Counted from the first letter of the stretch, positions 9,129-18,815 are shown. The stretch is DNA of 64,000 nt from Balanoglossus misakiensis (GCA_040954595.2 CM082592.2:3658001-3722000), one strand, 5' to 3'. Program-made: numbers and translations. Notes: generated from the sequence alone by a model not told the origin.

Positions 9129-10667
9129 ATGGCGTTCACATACTTACACTTTAATATTTTTTCGGTATGTCGGCTAACGTACATAACAGTCCACAGTCAA
9201 GAAGAAAAGAAACCCAAAGTAGCCACATTGACAGGCATTCGGAAAAAGCGCCCGAAACCACACTTATATTCTTACGAATCTGTCACACATTTAGGAGAAC
9301 ATATGGCTCGAAAGAGTTCAAGTATTTTCGTGACTTTGTTCGACAGACAAGTATGTGAAGGCGGATTCACTTTAGACCATTGGTCTTTCACGAAACCTCC
9401 TCAAGAACAAATTGTGGAAGTCACGAAAGTTGACCATACTTTAGGGTTTTGTGGAACCAATGGATCTTCCGTGCGTCAGATCATTGAATTAGTGTATGTT
9501 GGTACGGATATTCTGCCCAGGAAATTTTCTAAACGAGCCACCGAAGACCCCGTCCATCTTTCTGTGAAATCAGTACACGCTATAAAGGCGTGGCTGGGGA
9601 AACATTTACCAGAAAAGTCGTCTCCTTGTTATCGTTGGACAGCTTGTAATGTAGCTATCCCGACGATAGCGATGACGTTGCTAGCTTCGGAAAGATCAAA
9701 TTTACGGTGGACCAAAAGCACCTTTGAAGATTACATGGACTTATGCTGGTTTCTCGCGCAACAGGTGTATGGATCTCAACCAAAGACAGTGCTGCATTTA
9801 CTCAATATAATTGGCGTAATATCACACATATCTCCACTGCAGCCCGAAAGTCTTCTATTAGATCATGTAAAACCAGATGGGTCTTATTCTGGTTCAATAT
9901 TGGAGAAATCTTTATTTGCCTTCGAGTTACTCTTGGCTGCATTTAAAATGAGATATAGAGCGAAACAGTTTAATGGCGTTTATGACATATTTCACCCCGC
10001 TTTAATCGAAATACAACATGCTGACGACACTGAGTATATTTACCCGTGCCTGATCGCAAAAAGTACTTTAAAATTAATTGAGTTTGGAAACCAGACAATT
10101 TATGTCGACTTTGGACAAGATTTGTTCATAAAGAGTCTATTACACGAGTTTTGTTATGAGTCAAATGTGGATACATTTCCGACTCCTCCCTTGGGATATA
10201 CATTTCTGCCCTTACAAATGTGGTTTTCTCAACTAAGAGTAAAAACTCTGTATTATATGCGTAATGATTGCTCCAAACCGTCAGCGGTTGTTTTGCGTGG
10301 ATCAACTATAGTTGAAACGCTGCGCGTTCGGTATGGCGTTCGAGTAATGCCGACAGACCAGTTTTACGCGGATAGCTTTGGACAACTAGTGAAACGCCTG
10401 TCGCTACCTGAGGTGCCGTTGATTACGCAAGTACATATAGATCATTGCGAAGATAACAGCCTCCCAGCGACAGAGACACATCCGTGTTGCTTGCATAGGC
10501 TGTATGGTAACGCGCGAATGTTTCAGAAACATAAACTAGATCATTTTCTGCGGGACGAGAAGTTAGACGCGCGTACACATATGATTAATCTAGTCACGTC
10601 TCATACAAAAATGTCACATGTCATTAAGTTTTTCGTGACGTTCCTACGGGAACGGGATACAAAATAA
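9129..10667 (+). CDS. Protein of unknown function (512 aa)
   Basis: The frame is open from an ATG at 9030, but that lies 3 nt from the start of the divergent gene and is followed by Gly/Arg/Glu-rich translation of a purine-rich tract; the ATG at 9129 (MAFTYLHFN) is the more likely start. The protein is soluble-looking, with mixed alpha and beta segments, a basic patch near residues 20-45 (KKRPK) and C-x-H clusters near residues 440-460. AATAAA overlaps the stop codon, a compact viral habit. No family recognised. Confidence 0.6.
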   Translation: MAFTYLHFNIFSVCRLTYITVHSQEEKKPKVATLTGIRKKRPKPHLYSYESVTHLGEHMARKSSSIFVTLFDRQVCEGGFTLDHWSFTKPPQEQIVEVTKVDHTLGFCGTNGSSVRQIIELVYVGTDILPRKFSKRATEDPVHLSVKSVHAIKAWLGKHLPEKSSPCYRWTACNVAIPTIAMTLLASERSNLRWTKSTFEDYMDLCWFLAQQVYGSQPKTVLHLLNIIGVISHISPLQPESLLLDHVKPDGSYSGSILEKSLFAFELLLAAFKMRYRAKQFNGVYDIFHPALIEIQHADDTEYIYPCLIAKSTLKLIEFGNQTIYVDFGQDLFIKSLLHEFCYESNVDTFPTPPLGYTFLPLQMWFSQLRVKTLYYMRNDCSKPSAVVLRGSTIVETLRVRYGVRVMPTDQFYADSFGQLVKRLSLPEVPLITQVHIDHCEDNSLPATETHPCCLHRLYGNARMFQKHKLDHFLRDEKLDARTHMINLVTSHTKMSHVIKFFVTFLRERDTK

Positions 10668-10717
10668 ACTTCTGTATAAATTTAAACGTGTAGTCAGAAA
10701 TGACATAGTACAAGAAA

Positions 10718-11317
10718 ATGGCAGGGTTAGACCATCTATACCAATTTGCCGTCCTGCTTCCGTTTCACGACTCGATCTGTAAGTATACGGGTGAACCGAA
10801 ATCGCCAAAAGACTTTCATTCCGTGTACTTCTGTACAGGTGACCAATCATCGTCTACTCATTGCGAGGTTTACGCAGTTCCACCGGGTGAAAACGTTCCC
10901 TGGAAAATGTGTGATATTCCAACCAGCACCAATCTCATAGAAAAATGCAACAGAGGCAAAAATATCATGATATCAAAATCTGCGTTTAGAAATGCCCAAT
11001 GGAAACGCGGTGCGTTCCGAAAGAAGTCCCGGAAAACACCGCAAAATTTAGACTCCGCCCAAGCTATAATGGCTATCGCAAACTTGTATTATACTCGTGC
11101 GATATGTACTGCAGATATACACGTACAAGTTTTTATACAGGAGAAATATGACATATTCAGCGAGGGTGGATTCCGGATAGAACTATTGCATGATTTTTCG
11201 CACGATATTGACCGAGAAATTGGTGAATGCCTGGTACAGACTCATACAAACTTATCGATCTTTGGTAAGAACAGACTACACAGTCGGTTTTGTTTAGGGG
11301 TTAGGGTTAGGTGTTAA
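10718..11317 (+). CDS. Protein of unknown function (199 aa)
   Basis: Reading frame of 199 codons starting MAGLDHLYQ, 50 nt after the preceding gene on the same strand. A basic segment (KRGAFRKKSRK, about residues 95-105) could bind nucleic acid or act as a nuclear signal. The last codons run through a telomere-like TTAGGG tract at 11294-11311, so the natural C-terminus may have been replaced or truncated there. The next gene begins 94 nt downstream. No family recognised. Confidence 0.5.
   Translation: MAGLDHLYQFAVLLPFHDSICKYTGEPKSPKDFHSVYFCTGDQSSSTHCEVYAVPPGENVPWKMCDIPTSTNLIEKCNRGKNIMISKSAFRNAQWKRGAFRKKSRKTPQNLDSAQAIMAIANLYYTRAICTADIHVQVFIQEKYDIFSEGGFRIELLHDFSHDIDREIGECLVQTHTNLSIFGKNRLHSRFCLGVRVRC
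11294..11311 (+). repeat. Short telomere-like tract (TTAGGG)2-3
   Basis: TTAGGGG-TTAGGG-TTAGG occurs at the very end of the preceding reading frame. Some herpesviruses carry telomeric repeats that promote integration at chromosome ends; three imperfect units are too few to claim that here. Confidence 0.5.
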
Positions 11318-11411
11318 GATATCTATTTTTAGAGTGATGAATCCAACTATATTATTACGGAACGCTACATGGATTAAACTTAAACTCTGACTTGTTGATG
11401 TTTTCTGGTTT

Positions 11412-13595
11412 ATGCACTCAATAGGATATCCCAAGGTCCTACACTACAAAGATCCCGTCCCAGCCAAGGTTAATAAAGAGTCGGTGATGGCAGCTTTGAA
11501 TACTCCGGACAACTGGAGCGTTTTAATTGAATTTAACCCCGTATTGCGAGACGTACAAGCGTATAGTTTACAAGATCTAAACGTGTGTGCCGAGTGGGGT
11601 CACAGAGGTACTTCGAACATTCTGTTAATTTTTGCGATGGACAGAGATCGAGAAAATATGTTTGTGTTGTTATGGGCGTTACCGGCAAGTGCCATTCGCA
11701 AGATGTATATGCCAAATCCCGCCGACACAGAGGTTGTGATTTCTAATGATGTATTACAGAATGCCACGTTCGTATTTCACGTGTTGCATGCAGCGTCACC
11801 TTTACATAGACGCTGTTCATACGCCAGTAAGTTTCGACTGAAGAGAGATGCTATAAGTTTCAAACGAGCTATTGCCATGTACCCAACTTGCAACGAAACA
11901 CATGCCCACGTGTTGGTAGAGCGGAAACAAGATCGTTGTCAGTATATGCGAAATGGTGCACGTATTTTATTCACGTACAATATTAACAGTAATTCGAACG
12001 CCATCATTTATGTTAAAGCCCCGCCCAGTTTTTTACCGCGTAAAATAGCAACGTGTGAAATTCCCAATGATATATTACGCTCTGTATCAAATGAGACAAT
12101 TATTCCGCCAGGAATCTTTGCGGAGGCGCATTTTTTAGAAAATGCGTGGGACTGGAACGACGAAATACCGACGGTCCAATTAAATCCATTTCAGATTATA
12201 TACGCAGTGAAGGCTTTGTTTTCGGTGGGATTAGGTCAAGACAAGGATTGGAATCATCGTTTTACTGCAAGCAACGCGATTTGTTGGCCGTCTGATGACG
12301 TCATAACCACGACAGAACAATCATTCCTAAATAGGTGCTTTAAATTGCCCACATTTTCAACATGGACAGACGTAGAAAACGACATATTGTGTCAGGGCGA
12401 CCGATCATATTCAAACCTATACTGTCACGCTGACAAATGCACATATTGGTTAGCTCATCAGAGAACTTTCGTGGTTGTCGAGTCCAAACCATCGATTGAG
12501 TCTTATTTGACAACCCCTACTCGTGTTTTATACGTCGCAAACAAGTGGCATCCCGGAGCGGGGATAGCAGTATATTCGTGGAAAACTCGGGATATTCCGC
12601 GCCCACTTGCTATTATCGATAGATCTTCAGAATCGTTTGACAATATTTGGTCAATTTTGGGTAATTTTTCACGCGAGTGTATTGCTTTGCGCAACATACC
12701 AATGAATGCCAACAGAATTCAGACAGACTTACACTTTGAGGGTCTACACGCGCAATCTGTCAAGCATTTCGTGGAAAACCCCGATTCGAAAATTTTCTTT
12801 GACGCTGGCTTGTTGTCATCGGATTCCAAGTGGTTCCCGGAAGCGTTCGCTATCTGGGAATATCCTCAGATCGAGGGACATGCGTGGGGGTTTGTCAACA
12901 TGCTACAACGAGCCGTTTCTGTGTACGCCATGTATCAGAAGTATGCATGTGGTTTTACCATAGAACAACCGGTGGCAAAACTAATGCAAGAAAAGATAGA
13001 AATTGCATCATGTGATCCAAATGCGGCATGTCTACAAAAGATAAACACTATGGTCCGTAATGAATTCGAGAGAGCAGAATTGGTCTTCTGGTCGGCGTTG
13101 GTTGAGTTCAGACAAGATGTTAAACATTACGTTACGGGATTACCGGTGGAAGTTAAATTCAGTTCAGGTGACATAGAAAAATCGAACAAACTATGTTGTT
13201 TCACTTTGGTTGGTACACACATACGACCCTTTTTGATTGCGCACCTGGACAAAGACGAAAGTTTGGTTGAAATGGTAGTTGATCTAAAGGTGATTAACTG
13301 TAATTATTTCAACCATGCAATGAGTTCTAACCAATTCTACATTAACTTCGCGTACGGTATAGACAATTTCTCGTCCAGATGCCAACAAATGAACCAGTTT
13401 GAAATACTGGCTTGTTTATGGGCGATGGTAGAACAACGGGGTCACACCATGAACGAAACATTGGTTAATCTGTTGAAGCGTCACATGGTAAAATACTTTG
13501 AACAAGACCTGACGTGCCCTGCCACTACACTTTCAGGCTTGCAGGTATGGGCGAAAGAGTGGCTGGATTCTCTCATAATTGACACATCCCTGTAA
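11412..13595 (+). CDS. Large protein of unknown function (727 aa)
   Basis: Uninterrupted 727-codon frame with even composition. No signal peptide, membrane segment or nucleotide-binding motif is apparent. It contains scattered Cys and Trp and regularly alternating hydrophobic stretches, as in a large globular protein. The final 14 codons lie inside a 154-bp segment that is duplicated just downstream (13774-13927), so the 3' end has taken part in a recombination event without disrupting the gene. It is convergent with the terminase exon on the other strand. A portal or tegument role is conceivable by size, but I have no motif for it. Confidence 0.58.
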   Translation: MHSIGYPKVLHYKDPVPAKVNKESVMAALNTPDNWSVLIEFNPVLRDVQAYSLQDLNVCAEWGHRGTSNILLIFAMDRDRENMFVLLWALPASAIRKMYMPNPADTEVVISNDVLQNATFVFHVLHAASPLHRRCSYASKFRLKRDAISFKRAIAMYPTCNETHAHVLVERKQDRCQYMRNGARILFTYNINSNSNAIIYVKAPPSFLPRKIATCEIPNDILRSVSNETIIPPGIFAEAHFLENAWDWNDEIPTVQLNPFQIIYAVKALFSVGLGQDKDWNHRFTASNAICWPSDDVITTTEQSFLNRCFKLPTFSTWTDVENDILCQGDRSYSNLYCHADKCTYWLAHQRTFVVVESKPSIESYLTTPTRVLYVANKWHPGAGIAVYSWKTRDIPRPLAIIDRSSESFDNIWSILGNFSRECIALRNIPMNANRIQTDLHFEGLHAQSVKHFVENPDSKIFFDAGLLSSDSKWFPEAFAIWEYPQIEGHAWGFVNMLQRAVSVYAMYQKYACGFTIEQPVAKLMQEKIEIASCDPNAACLQKINTMVRNEFERAELVFWSALVEFRQDVKHYVTGLPVEVKFSSGDIEKSNKLCCFTLVGTHIRPFLIAHLDKDESLVEMVVDLKVINCNYFNHAMSSNQFYINFAYGIDNFSSRCQQMNQFEILACLWAMVEQRGHTMNETLVNLLKRHMVKYFEQDLTCPATTLSGLQVWAKEWLDSLIIDTSL

Positions 13596-13706
13596 TTGGC
13601 TACTGCCGCCAAACAAGACCACCGTCCGAGGAGATATACGTTGGGGATTCACTCTGCGGCCGCTGAGGGCGTATGTATTCATGTCTGACAAAATTCCAAT
13701 GGACTA
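13553..13706 (+). repeat. 154-bp direct repeat, copy 1 (tail of the 727-aa gene)
   Basis: Identical by eye to 13774-13927, offset 221 bp. It contains the last codons and stop of the 727-aa gene plus its 3' flank with a NotI-like GCGGCCGC palindrome. Confidence 0.92.
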
Positions 13707-13711
13707 ACATA

Positions 13712-13773
13712 GTTATATGTCTGTTAGTACACGTCAGCTGGCATAGCCGGAAAACACGACAAGGCTAACCGCA
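13712..13773 (-). pseudogene. Duplicated 62-bp tail of the terminase last exon
   Basis: This segment matches 14157-14218, which holds the final codons and stop of the terminase, with a handful of substitutions. On the minus strand it still encodes a SCFP-x-x-PADVY-like end. It sits between the two copies of the 154-bp repeat, so the tails of two convergent genes were co-duplicated; it is a fragment, not a gene. Confidence 0.85.
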
Positions 13774-13927
13774 GAAAGAGTGGCTGGATTCTCTCATAAT
13801 TGACACATCCCTGTAATTGGCTACTGCCGCCAAACAAGACCACCGTCCGAGGAGATATACGTTGGGGATTCACTCTGCGGCCGCTGAGGGCGTATGTATT
13901 CATGTCTGACAAAATTCCAATGGACTA
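13774..13927 (+). repeat. 154-bp direct repeat, copy 2
   Basis: Second copy of 13553-13706, with no upstream gene body, so only a stranded gene tail. Perfect identity implies a recent duplication or gene conversion. After it, 13928-14156 holds no gene but several AATAAA signals on the plus strand (for example near 13954 and 13974). Confidence 0.92.
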
Positions 13928-14168
13928 AACATAGACAGTTACTAAACTTTTATTAATAAATGTGTGCTTACCGAATAAAATACCTCATAACATTCAAAAT
14001 GTGTGTATGGTTATTTCGATCGAAGCAATTACAATTGATAAAAAAACAAACCACTGTGTCCTGATTAGCGCACTTTCACCTTGGGATGGTCAATGCAAGG
14101 TTTAAAAAGTCACAGCCAAATGGCGTTACAACTTGATATGTCCTTGAGCTCCTTTCGTTATATGTCTG

Positions 14169-14768
14169 TTAGTATACGTCAGCTGGTATATCCGGAAAAC
14201 ACGACCAGGCTAACCACAAAATGAATGCCATGGCCAAATCATCCCGTTTATTTAAAGCCTTTCCATTAAAGGACATTTTCCCGTCCACTTTAATACTCCG
14301 TTTAAAATCGCGCAACTGCGACAGAAGAATTTCCATCATCGCATTTTGATCGTCTTGTGTCGGGGGCCTTGACATGCCTGAGGAATTCGTGAGACACTTG
14401 CCCACACTAATTAAATCATTTGCGAATGATACTAACCCGTTTGTTACAATTAACTGAGCTAGGTGAACTAGATTTGCTTTATTGCGCGTCCAAATGCCAG
14501 TTTTCATCTTTCCGTCCCTTCCGGTTTCTGTTTCGAAGTGTGTCAATATACCTCGTTGGTCGAAGTAATCCCCTACCTCCCGAGACATTGCAGCAGAATG
14601 GGCGTGTGACGTGTTTCGTTCTATATAGATTCGAACAGGATACTCCGATAACTTTGGGTATTGCTTGAATGCATATTCCACGGACTGGATGCACAAAATG
14701 GTATGCTTGTGTAATAGATTTTCAATGTCACGCTGCGATTCAGCTACCACGTGATCTAGAGCAACGAT
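14169..14768 (-). CDS. DNA-packaging terminase large subunit, last exon (nuclease domain C-terminal half)
   Basis: The exon starts at 14768 after an acceptor (CTCGTAG), in phase 0 with the upstream exon ending at 15577, and encodes 199 residues plus stop. It opens IVALDHVVAE and near its end has KRDDLAMAFILWLAW, the D-D-L-x-M-A signature that supplies late acidic residues of the terminase RNase-H-like nuclease. In herpesviruses this ATPase/nuclease cuts and drives DNA into procapsids. The conventional ATG is absent from this exon, which fits splicing. The C-terminal codons are duplicated at 13712-13773. Confidence 0.78.
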   Translation of the reverse strand: MVALDHVVAESQRDIENLLHKHTILCIQSVEYAFKQYPKLSEYPVRIYIERNTSHAHSAAMSREVGDYFDQRGILTHFETETGRDGKMKTGIWTRNKANLVHLAQLIVTNGLVSFANDLISVGKCLTNSSGMSRPPTQDDQNAMMEILLSQLRDFKRSIKVDGKMSFNGKALNKRDDLAMAFILWLAWSCFPDIPADVY

Positions 14769-14866
14769 CTACGAGCGGAACAGACAAGGAGAAGTGGTTA
14801 CGAAACAATTAAGTTATTTTTGTATAAGAGTGAGCCTCATATGTCAAACAAAACATTTAGTGTAGG

Positions 14867-15529
14867 ATGTTATTACTCAAAACGTTCCATCTCCAACAGC
14901 ACGATGTGGACCATTTAAAAAGCAGGCGAAACGCCTTCTTCGATTGGAAATACAGTATGGATAGACAGTTTTTCTCAGAATTTATTAATGGGATCATTAA
15001 AAGAGAAGGTCATCTGTCCAGCAGTTTACTTATACAGTTTCTTGGTCGAGAGCATGGATGTCTCTACAAGGGCGTTCACGTCCACACGATAGTTGACTTC
15101 AAGATGGAAAAAACCATCGCCTGTGAGACGTGGCGTATTTTGTCGTGTCTGGAAGATTCTGTGTCTGCCGAACAAGATGGGTGTTTGTGCGCGTTCGAAG
15201 CAGTTTTACACATGGCAATTGAAATGTTTTCTATAACGGTCAATGACCAGACAAACGCGTTATACAGGCGTGAAACCCCCAGGGAACTCCAGTGGATAAT
15301 TGATCACATTGAAAAGACGATCATACATTTGCTTTCTCTGCATCAATTGTCAACGGACGAATCACCGCTATTAACAGCGGCATTACACATAGCTGTTATT
15401 GTAACATGTGCAATCAGACCTCCTACCGCCATTCAATTAGAGATCCCACGTGACCGCCTCGTGATACCCAAAGTAGTGTGTAATTTGTTCAACTTAAGAT
15501 CAACTGAGACACAGATTCCTTTACTCTGA
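14867..15529 (+). CDS. Protein nested opposite-strand in the terminase intron (220 aa)
   Basis: The gene lies on the plus strand inside the intron between the terminase exons (15576-14769). Herpesviruses typically house opposite-strand genes in the terminase intron (UL16 and UL17 in simplexviruses, needed for DNA packaging and tegument assembly), so gene position hints at a packaging or tegument role. The sequence is largely helical, with a pair of Cys (GCLC, residues about 105-108) and no motif I can place. Start at 14867 is the first ATG of the frame. Homology to a particular intron gene is not visible. Confidence 0.6.
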   Translation: MLLLKTFHLQQHDVDHLKSRRNAFFDWKYSMDRQFFSEFINGIIKREGHLSSSLLIQFLGREHGCLYKGVHVHTIVDFKMEKTIACETWRILSCLEDSVSAEQDGCLCAFEAVLHMAIEMFSITVNDQTNALYRRETPRELQWIIDHIEKTIIHLLSLHQLSTDESPLLTAALHIAVIVTCAIRPPTAIQLEIPRDRLVIPKVVCNLFNLRSTETQIPLL

Positions 15530-15576
15530 GAAACAAGCATGGTATATATTGGAACAAATTGACGCAATCTACTTAC

Positions 15577-16134
15577 AATCCGTTCATTACCACATTTAAT
15601 TCCGGCAACTAGTCCTATGCCTGACACATTTGATGGTGTGGGATCGATTACTAGTCTGAGTCCAGATGTTAAGAGGTGCTCGCTGACGTCAACTCGTTTT
15701 TCGACCAATTTATCTAGCGTTATGTCGGCAAACAGTCTCTCGCTAGATGTATCAATAAAATCTGCCACACCGAGGCACTCGCGTTCATAGGTTCCTTTTG
15801 CCAAGATGTCCATTAATATTCTGACTGGATTTCCTTCGCTAGAATCAATGTGCCTTGGAACCAGGTGGAGTTTATGGATACATACACCATGTACACCTTT
15901 CGATACACATTCTGAACACATGTACGTTTGAACGATCGACTTGACAAGGGGTTTCCCCCCCCATGACATGTCCAACAATTTATAGGACCAGTGTTCTCTG
16001 TTTGCCATAGATGAAGTAAATAAAACCGACACTGTTTTAGGCTGAAAAATGGGCGCAGAAGTGATCAATGAATTATGTTTTACCCACGGAAACTCGTCCA
16101 CCCAACCAAAACTACAACCGGCTCCTCTGGCAGC
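15577..16134 (-). CDS. DNA-packaging terminase large subunit, middle exon (Walker B to nuclease start)
   Basis: The exon is bounded by an acceptor (ATATTTCAG, ending 16135) and a consensus GTAAGT donor (15576-15571); it encodes 186 codons in phase 0. It begins AARGAGC and then GWVDEFPW, the A-R-G and Walker B (V-D-E) of the terminase ATPase. VLFTSSM about 35 residues later fits the coupling motif III. Near the end, LVIDPTPSNVSG carries the first catalytic Asp of the nuclease. The Walker A exon must lie upstream; the only candidate I see is at 19917-20186. Two plus-strand genes or repeats occupy the intervening DNA. Confidence 0.78.
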
Positions 16135-16264
16135 CTGAAATATATAATGATGAATATATATAAATATTAGTTAACAACGTTCACTTTTATGACGCTTAAG
16201 TGGGGTTGCTATACGTTTTAAACCCAGTGTAACAATGCATCCATCACATTAATACCACGTCGCA

Positions 16265-17197
16265 TTGACCTGTGCACAACGGTTTGATATGGAATTGGCT
16301 ACGCGAACTGCTTTCCTGAGACAACACAACATAGGTGTATTTCACGTGGATATACAGCACAAGTGCACGGGCCAGTGTACAATGTTGAATCCATACGGCG
16401 TGGGGATGCATTACATATGTACGACTTCATTGAAATATCACAACTGTGACGCAGACAGCGATCGGGACTGCCTGTTGGTTTGCACCGACGAAGGTCAAAT
16501 TTGTAAACTGACCGGCCATGTCATACAAGGTAGCCAGGCGGCAAATGTTTATGTTGGCCTTGATAAACCAATGTATCCACACCCTTCCACCAGTTACGAT
16601 CACAGTCGAATATCTGTGATACACAAAGACCAGAAAATGGAACTTTTATGTCACACGCTCGCTAGCACTATCTCAAAGTTGTTTCATGCAGACAATCGAC
16701 GAAAATACAACCAGCTCACGAGGGTTCATTCTCGCTGCATCAACACAGCGTGCGCAAGGATAAAATGCGATCTATTAGAAGGACGTATGTCTTTTCCACA
16801 AGCATTACATCACCATATAAACAGTGCCGTGTACATTTTACATCAATTATTTTTCCCATACTCGCTGTTATCTACACTGGAAGCTTACGAGAGAAAAGTT
16901 ATTTCAATTGTGTTGTCACACGTGCAAGGGAATCATGGTCGTGGCGGGGACATTTCCATCCTTCTGGGAAATCCAGAAGCGACAGTATTGTACATTACGA
17001 AATGCGTGCTCGAAGGTTTTGGATGCGCAGGCTCCAATATATTTGACCCGATTTTCCGGTACATGGGACCGATGCCTTTGGATCGTCATTTGAAAGAAGT
17101 GTTTGATATAAATCCGCATAAGTTAACAAAGTGTTCCAAAATACTACAGGTAGTAATGACAAAATCATCGTGCATCCGAGCATTAAACAACATGTAG
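16265..17197 (+). CDS. Cys/His-rich protein, possible late-gene transcription factor (310 aa)
   Basis: Residues about 33-85 hold a dense set of potential zinc ligands: HKC-x2-QC, H-x2-C, H-x-C, C-x3-C and C-x2-TGH. The order C...H-x-C...C-x2-C...C-x2-TG resembles the conserved core of the herpesvirus UL92/ORF31 family, a component of the late-gene pre-initiation complex in beta- and gammaherpesviruses. I make this link only by pattern; the rest of the protein is helical and unrecognised. The gene lies in the large interval between terminase exons, on the opposite strand, as nested genes do in herpesviruses. Confidence 0.55.
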   Translation: MTCAQRFDMELATRTAFLRQHNIGVFHVDIQHKCTGQCTMLNPYGVGMHYICTTSLKYHNCDADSDRDCLLVCTDEGQICKLTGHVIQGSQAANVYVGLDKPMYPHPSTSYDHSRISVIHKDQKMELLCHTLASTISKLFHADNRRKYNQLTRVHSRCINTACARIKCDLLEGRMSFPQALHHHINSAVYILHQLFFPYSLLSTLEAYERKVISIVLSHVQGNHGRGGDISILLGNPEATVLYITKCVLEGFGCAGSNIFDPIFRYMGPMPLDRHLKEVFDINPHKLTKCSKILQVVMTKSSCIRALNNM

Positions 17198-17693
17198 TCA
17201 ATGCCATACCCTCATATAGTCGCACTGAATTTCAAGGTTGTATTTCAGAAGACGCGCTTTACTAGCAACTACGCATGCGCAACTATTATTGTCATTGTGA
17301 TTTTGCTGATCCTAGAAGTAGTCAATGCCATACCCTCATATAGTCGCACTGAATGTCAAGGTTGTATTTCAGAAGACGCGCTTTACTAGCAACTACGCAT
17401 GCGCAACTATTATTGTCATTGTGATTTCGCTGAGCCTAGAATTAGTCAATGCCATACCCTCATATAGTCGCACTGAATGTCAAGGTTGTATTTCAGAAGA
17501 CGCGCTTTACTATCAACTACGCATGCGCAACTATTATTGAAACTGACGCCGTGATTTCGCTGAGCCTAGAATTAGTCAATGCCATACCCTCATATAGTCG
17601 CACTGAATGTCAAGGTTGTATTTCAGAAGACGCGCTTTACTATCAACTACGCATGCGCAACTATTATTGACGATGACGCCGTGATTTTGCTGA
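17195..17693. repeat. Four tandem promoter-like repeats (124-130 bp)
   Basis: Units begin TAGTCAATGCC at 17195, 17319, 17443 and 17573. Each has CCCTCATATAG (TATA-like), a CGCACTGAAT-x-TCAAGG block, an ACGCATGCGCAAC palindrome similar to an NRF-1 site, and TTGCTGA-CCTA. Related partial copies lie at about 18672-18815 and 19779-19885, upstream and downstream of the second BIR-RING gene. Short repeated frames inside are by-products of tandem duplication and are not coding. The repeat appears to have spread along with the gene duplication and carries core-promoter elements. Confidence 0.85.
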
Positions 17694-17748
17694 GCCTACC
17701 CTTATATAGCGATGTTACCAACTCGCAGCCCGTCATATTGCTATCGCC

Positions 17749-18645
17749 ATGGCATCGTCGGGTGGTTCTCCATACCCTAGTGAAGTTTATAAATCAACGA
17801 GTTCCCGAGAGTTAAGTATCAGAGAAAGTTTATTGTTCACTGACAGCAGCTGTGTGGCCCTGGCTGAATCAAATCTGTACGTGAACACCGCTCGGCGTGT
17901 CCGATGTATTTGCTGCAAATTCAAACCTCGATACTGTTTTTCACAAGCGCAAATAGGAGACTTGGTCTTCGAGCATTATGTGTTTAACCAATCCTGCTAC
18001 AGCCATAATGAACACCGATATCCGAGAAGTGTACATGACAAAATGGACGGGTTGGGTCGCCTGTTGGCATTGCGTGAACTAAGGTTTACATTCGTTGAAC
18101 TGATACGCCATTTGCGACAACGCAGGCCAGACGATAGGTTCGAGGACCTTGTGTTCATGGCTATATACTGCATATCAGTAAACATTGTCGGTCCTGACGT
18201 TCATGTAAAAAGCATTTCTCTTTCTGCTATGAAGAACTATGCACGTCGCCATAACTATTATGAGCCAATGCGCAGATCCTTGTCTAACTACTTACACAAG
18301 GCCTTCGTGCAAGTCGTTGGTGATTTTCCTTGGGCAAACGTCCACCAACTATGTAGGGAAGCCTTTTCAAATCAAACGTTTATATTAGAATATTCCAGAA
18401 CACGGGTTTCGTGCGACTTATGCCGTTTCAGCTTAGAACAGGTCCCATTACCACCGGATATCAAGGCCAAGTACATTTGTTGTAAAATATGTCTCGACAA
18501 CCCCATCACGTTAATTGGTCAGTGCGGTCACCCAATGTGTGAGTCGTGTTATAATAAAATGGCGTCAGTAAGTCCTGGTGGACAGTGTCCGTTTATTTTC
18601 TGTCAACAATCATTAGATTCCTTTATTGCTATAAGATTCCCGTAA
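17749..18645 (+). CDS. BIR-RING (IAP-like) protein, copy 1 (298 aa)
   Basis: The N-terminal domain carries C53-x2-C56 ... H76-x6-C83, the zinc-ligand pattern of a BIR domain (H-x6-C is exact, the C-to-H gap a little long). The C-terminus (about residues 243-292) has a RING: C-K-I-C, C-G-H-P-M-C-x2-C and then C-P-F-I-F-C, where a normal RING has C-P-x-C, so two extra residues separate the last ligands. An additional C-x2-C pair precedes the RING. IAPs bind caspases and act as ubiquitin ligases; malacoherpesviruses and baculoviruses carry IAP-like genes. TATATAG lies 46 nt upstream. It is a tandem duplicate of the gene at 18860, nearly identical over the first 95 residues. Confidence 0.8.
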   Translation: MASSGGSPYPSEVYKSTSSRELSIRESLLFTDSSCVALAESNLYVNTARRVRCICCKFKPRYCFSQAQIGDLVFEHYVFNQSCYSHNEHRYPRSVHDKMDGLGRLLALRELRFTFVELIRHLRQRRPDDRFEDLVFMAIYCISVNIVGPDVHVKSISLSAMKNYARRHNYYEPMRRSLSNYLHKAFVQVVGDFPWANVHQLCREAFSNQTFILEYSRTRVSCDLCRFSLEQVPLPPDIKAKYICCKICLDNPITLIGQCGHPMCESCYNKMASVSPGGQCPFIFCQQSLDSFIAIRFP

Positions 18646-18671
18646 AGTGTTATGGGTGTTGGCGGGACCTG

Positions 18672-18815
18672 AGCGAGTCGCACTGAATTTCAAGGTTGTA
18701 ATTCAGAAGACGCGCTTTACTAGCAAACACGCATGCGCAACCATTATTGACAATGACGCCGTGATTTTGCTGAGCCTATAAACAATCGTAGCTGATCGTC
18801 AATGCCATACCCTTA
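18672..18815. repeat. Dispersed copy of the promoter-like repeat
   Basis: This intergenic segment repeats the unit at 17195-17693 (CGCACTGAATTTCAAGG through TTGCTGAGCCTA), followed by a duplicate of the first gene's own TATA region (CCTTATATAGCGATG). It provides the second BIR-RING gene with the same promoter. Confidence 0.8.

Noticed and set aside
17195-17693. CRISPR-like array
   Set aside because: Units are contiguous 124-130 bp repeats without spacers and lie in a eukaryotic-type genome.
17201-17815. Tandem short frames reading MPYPHIVALN
   Set aside because: Translations of the promoter-like repeat itself; stop codons fall in each unit.
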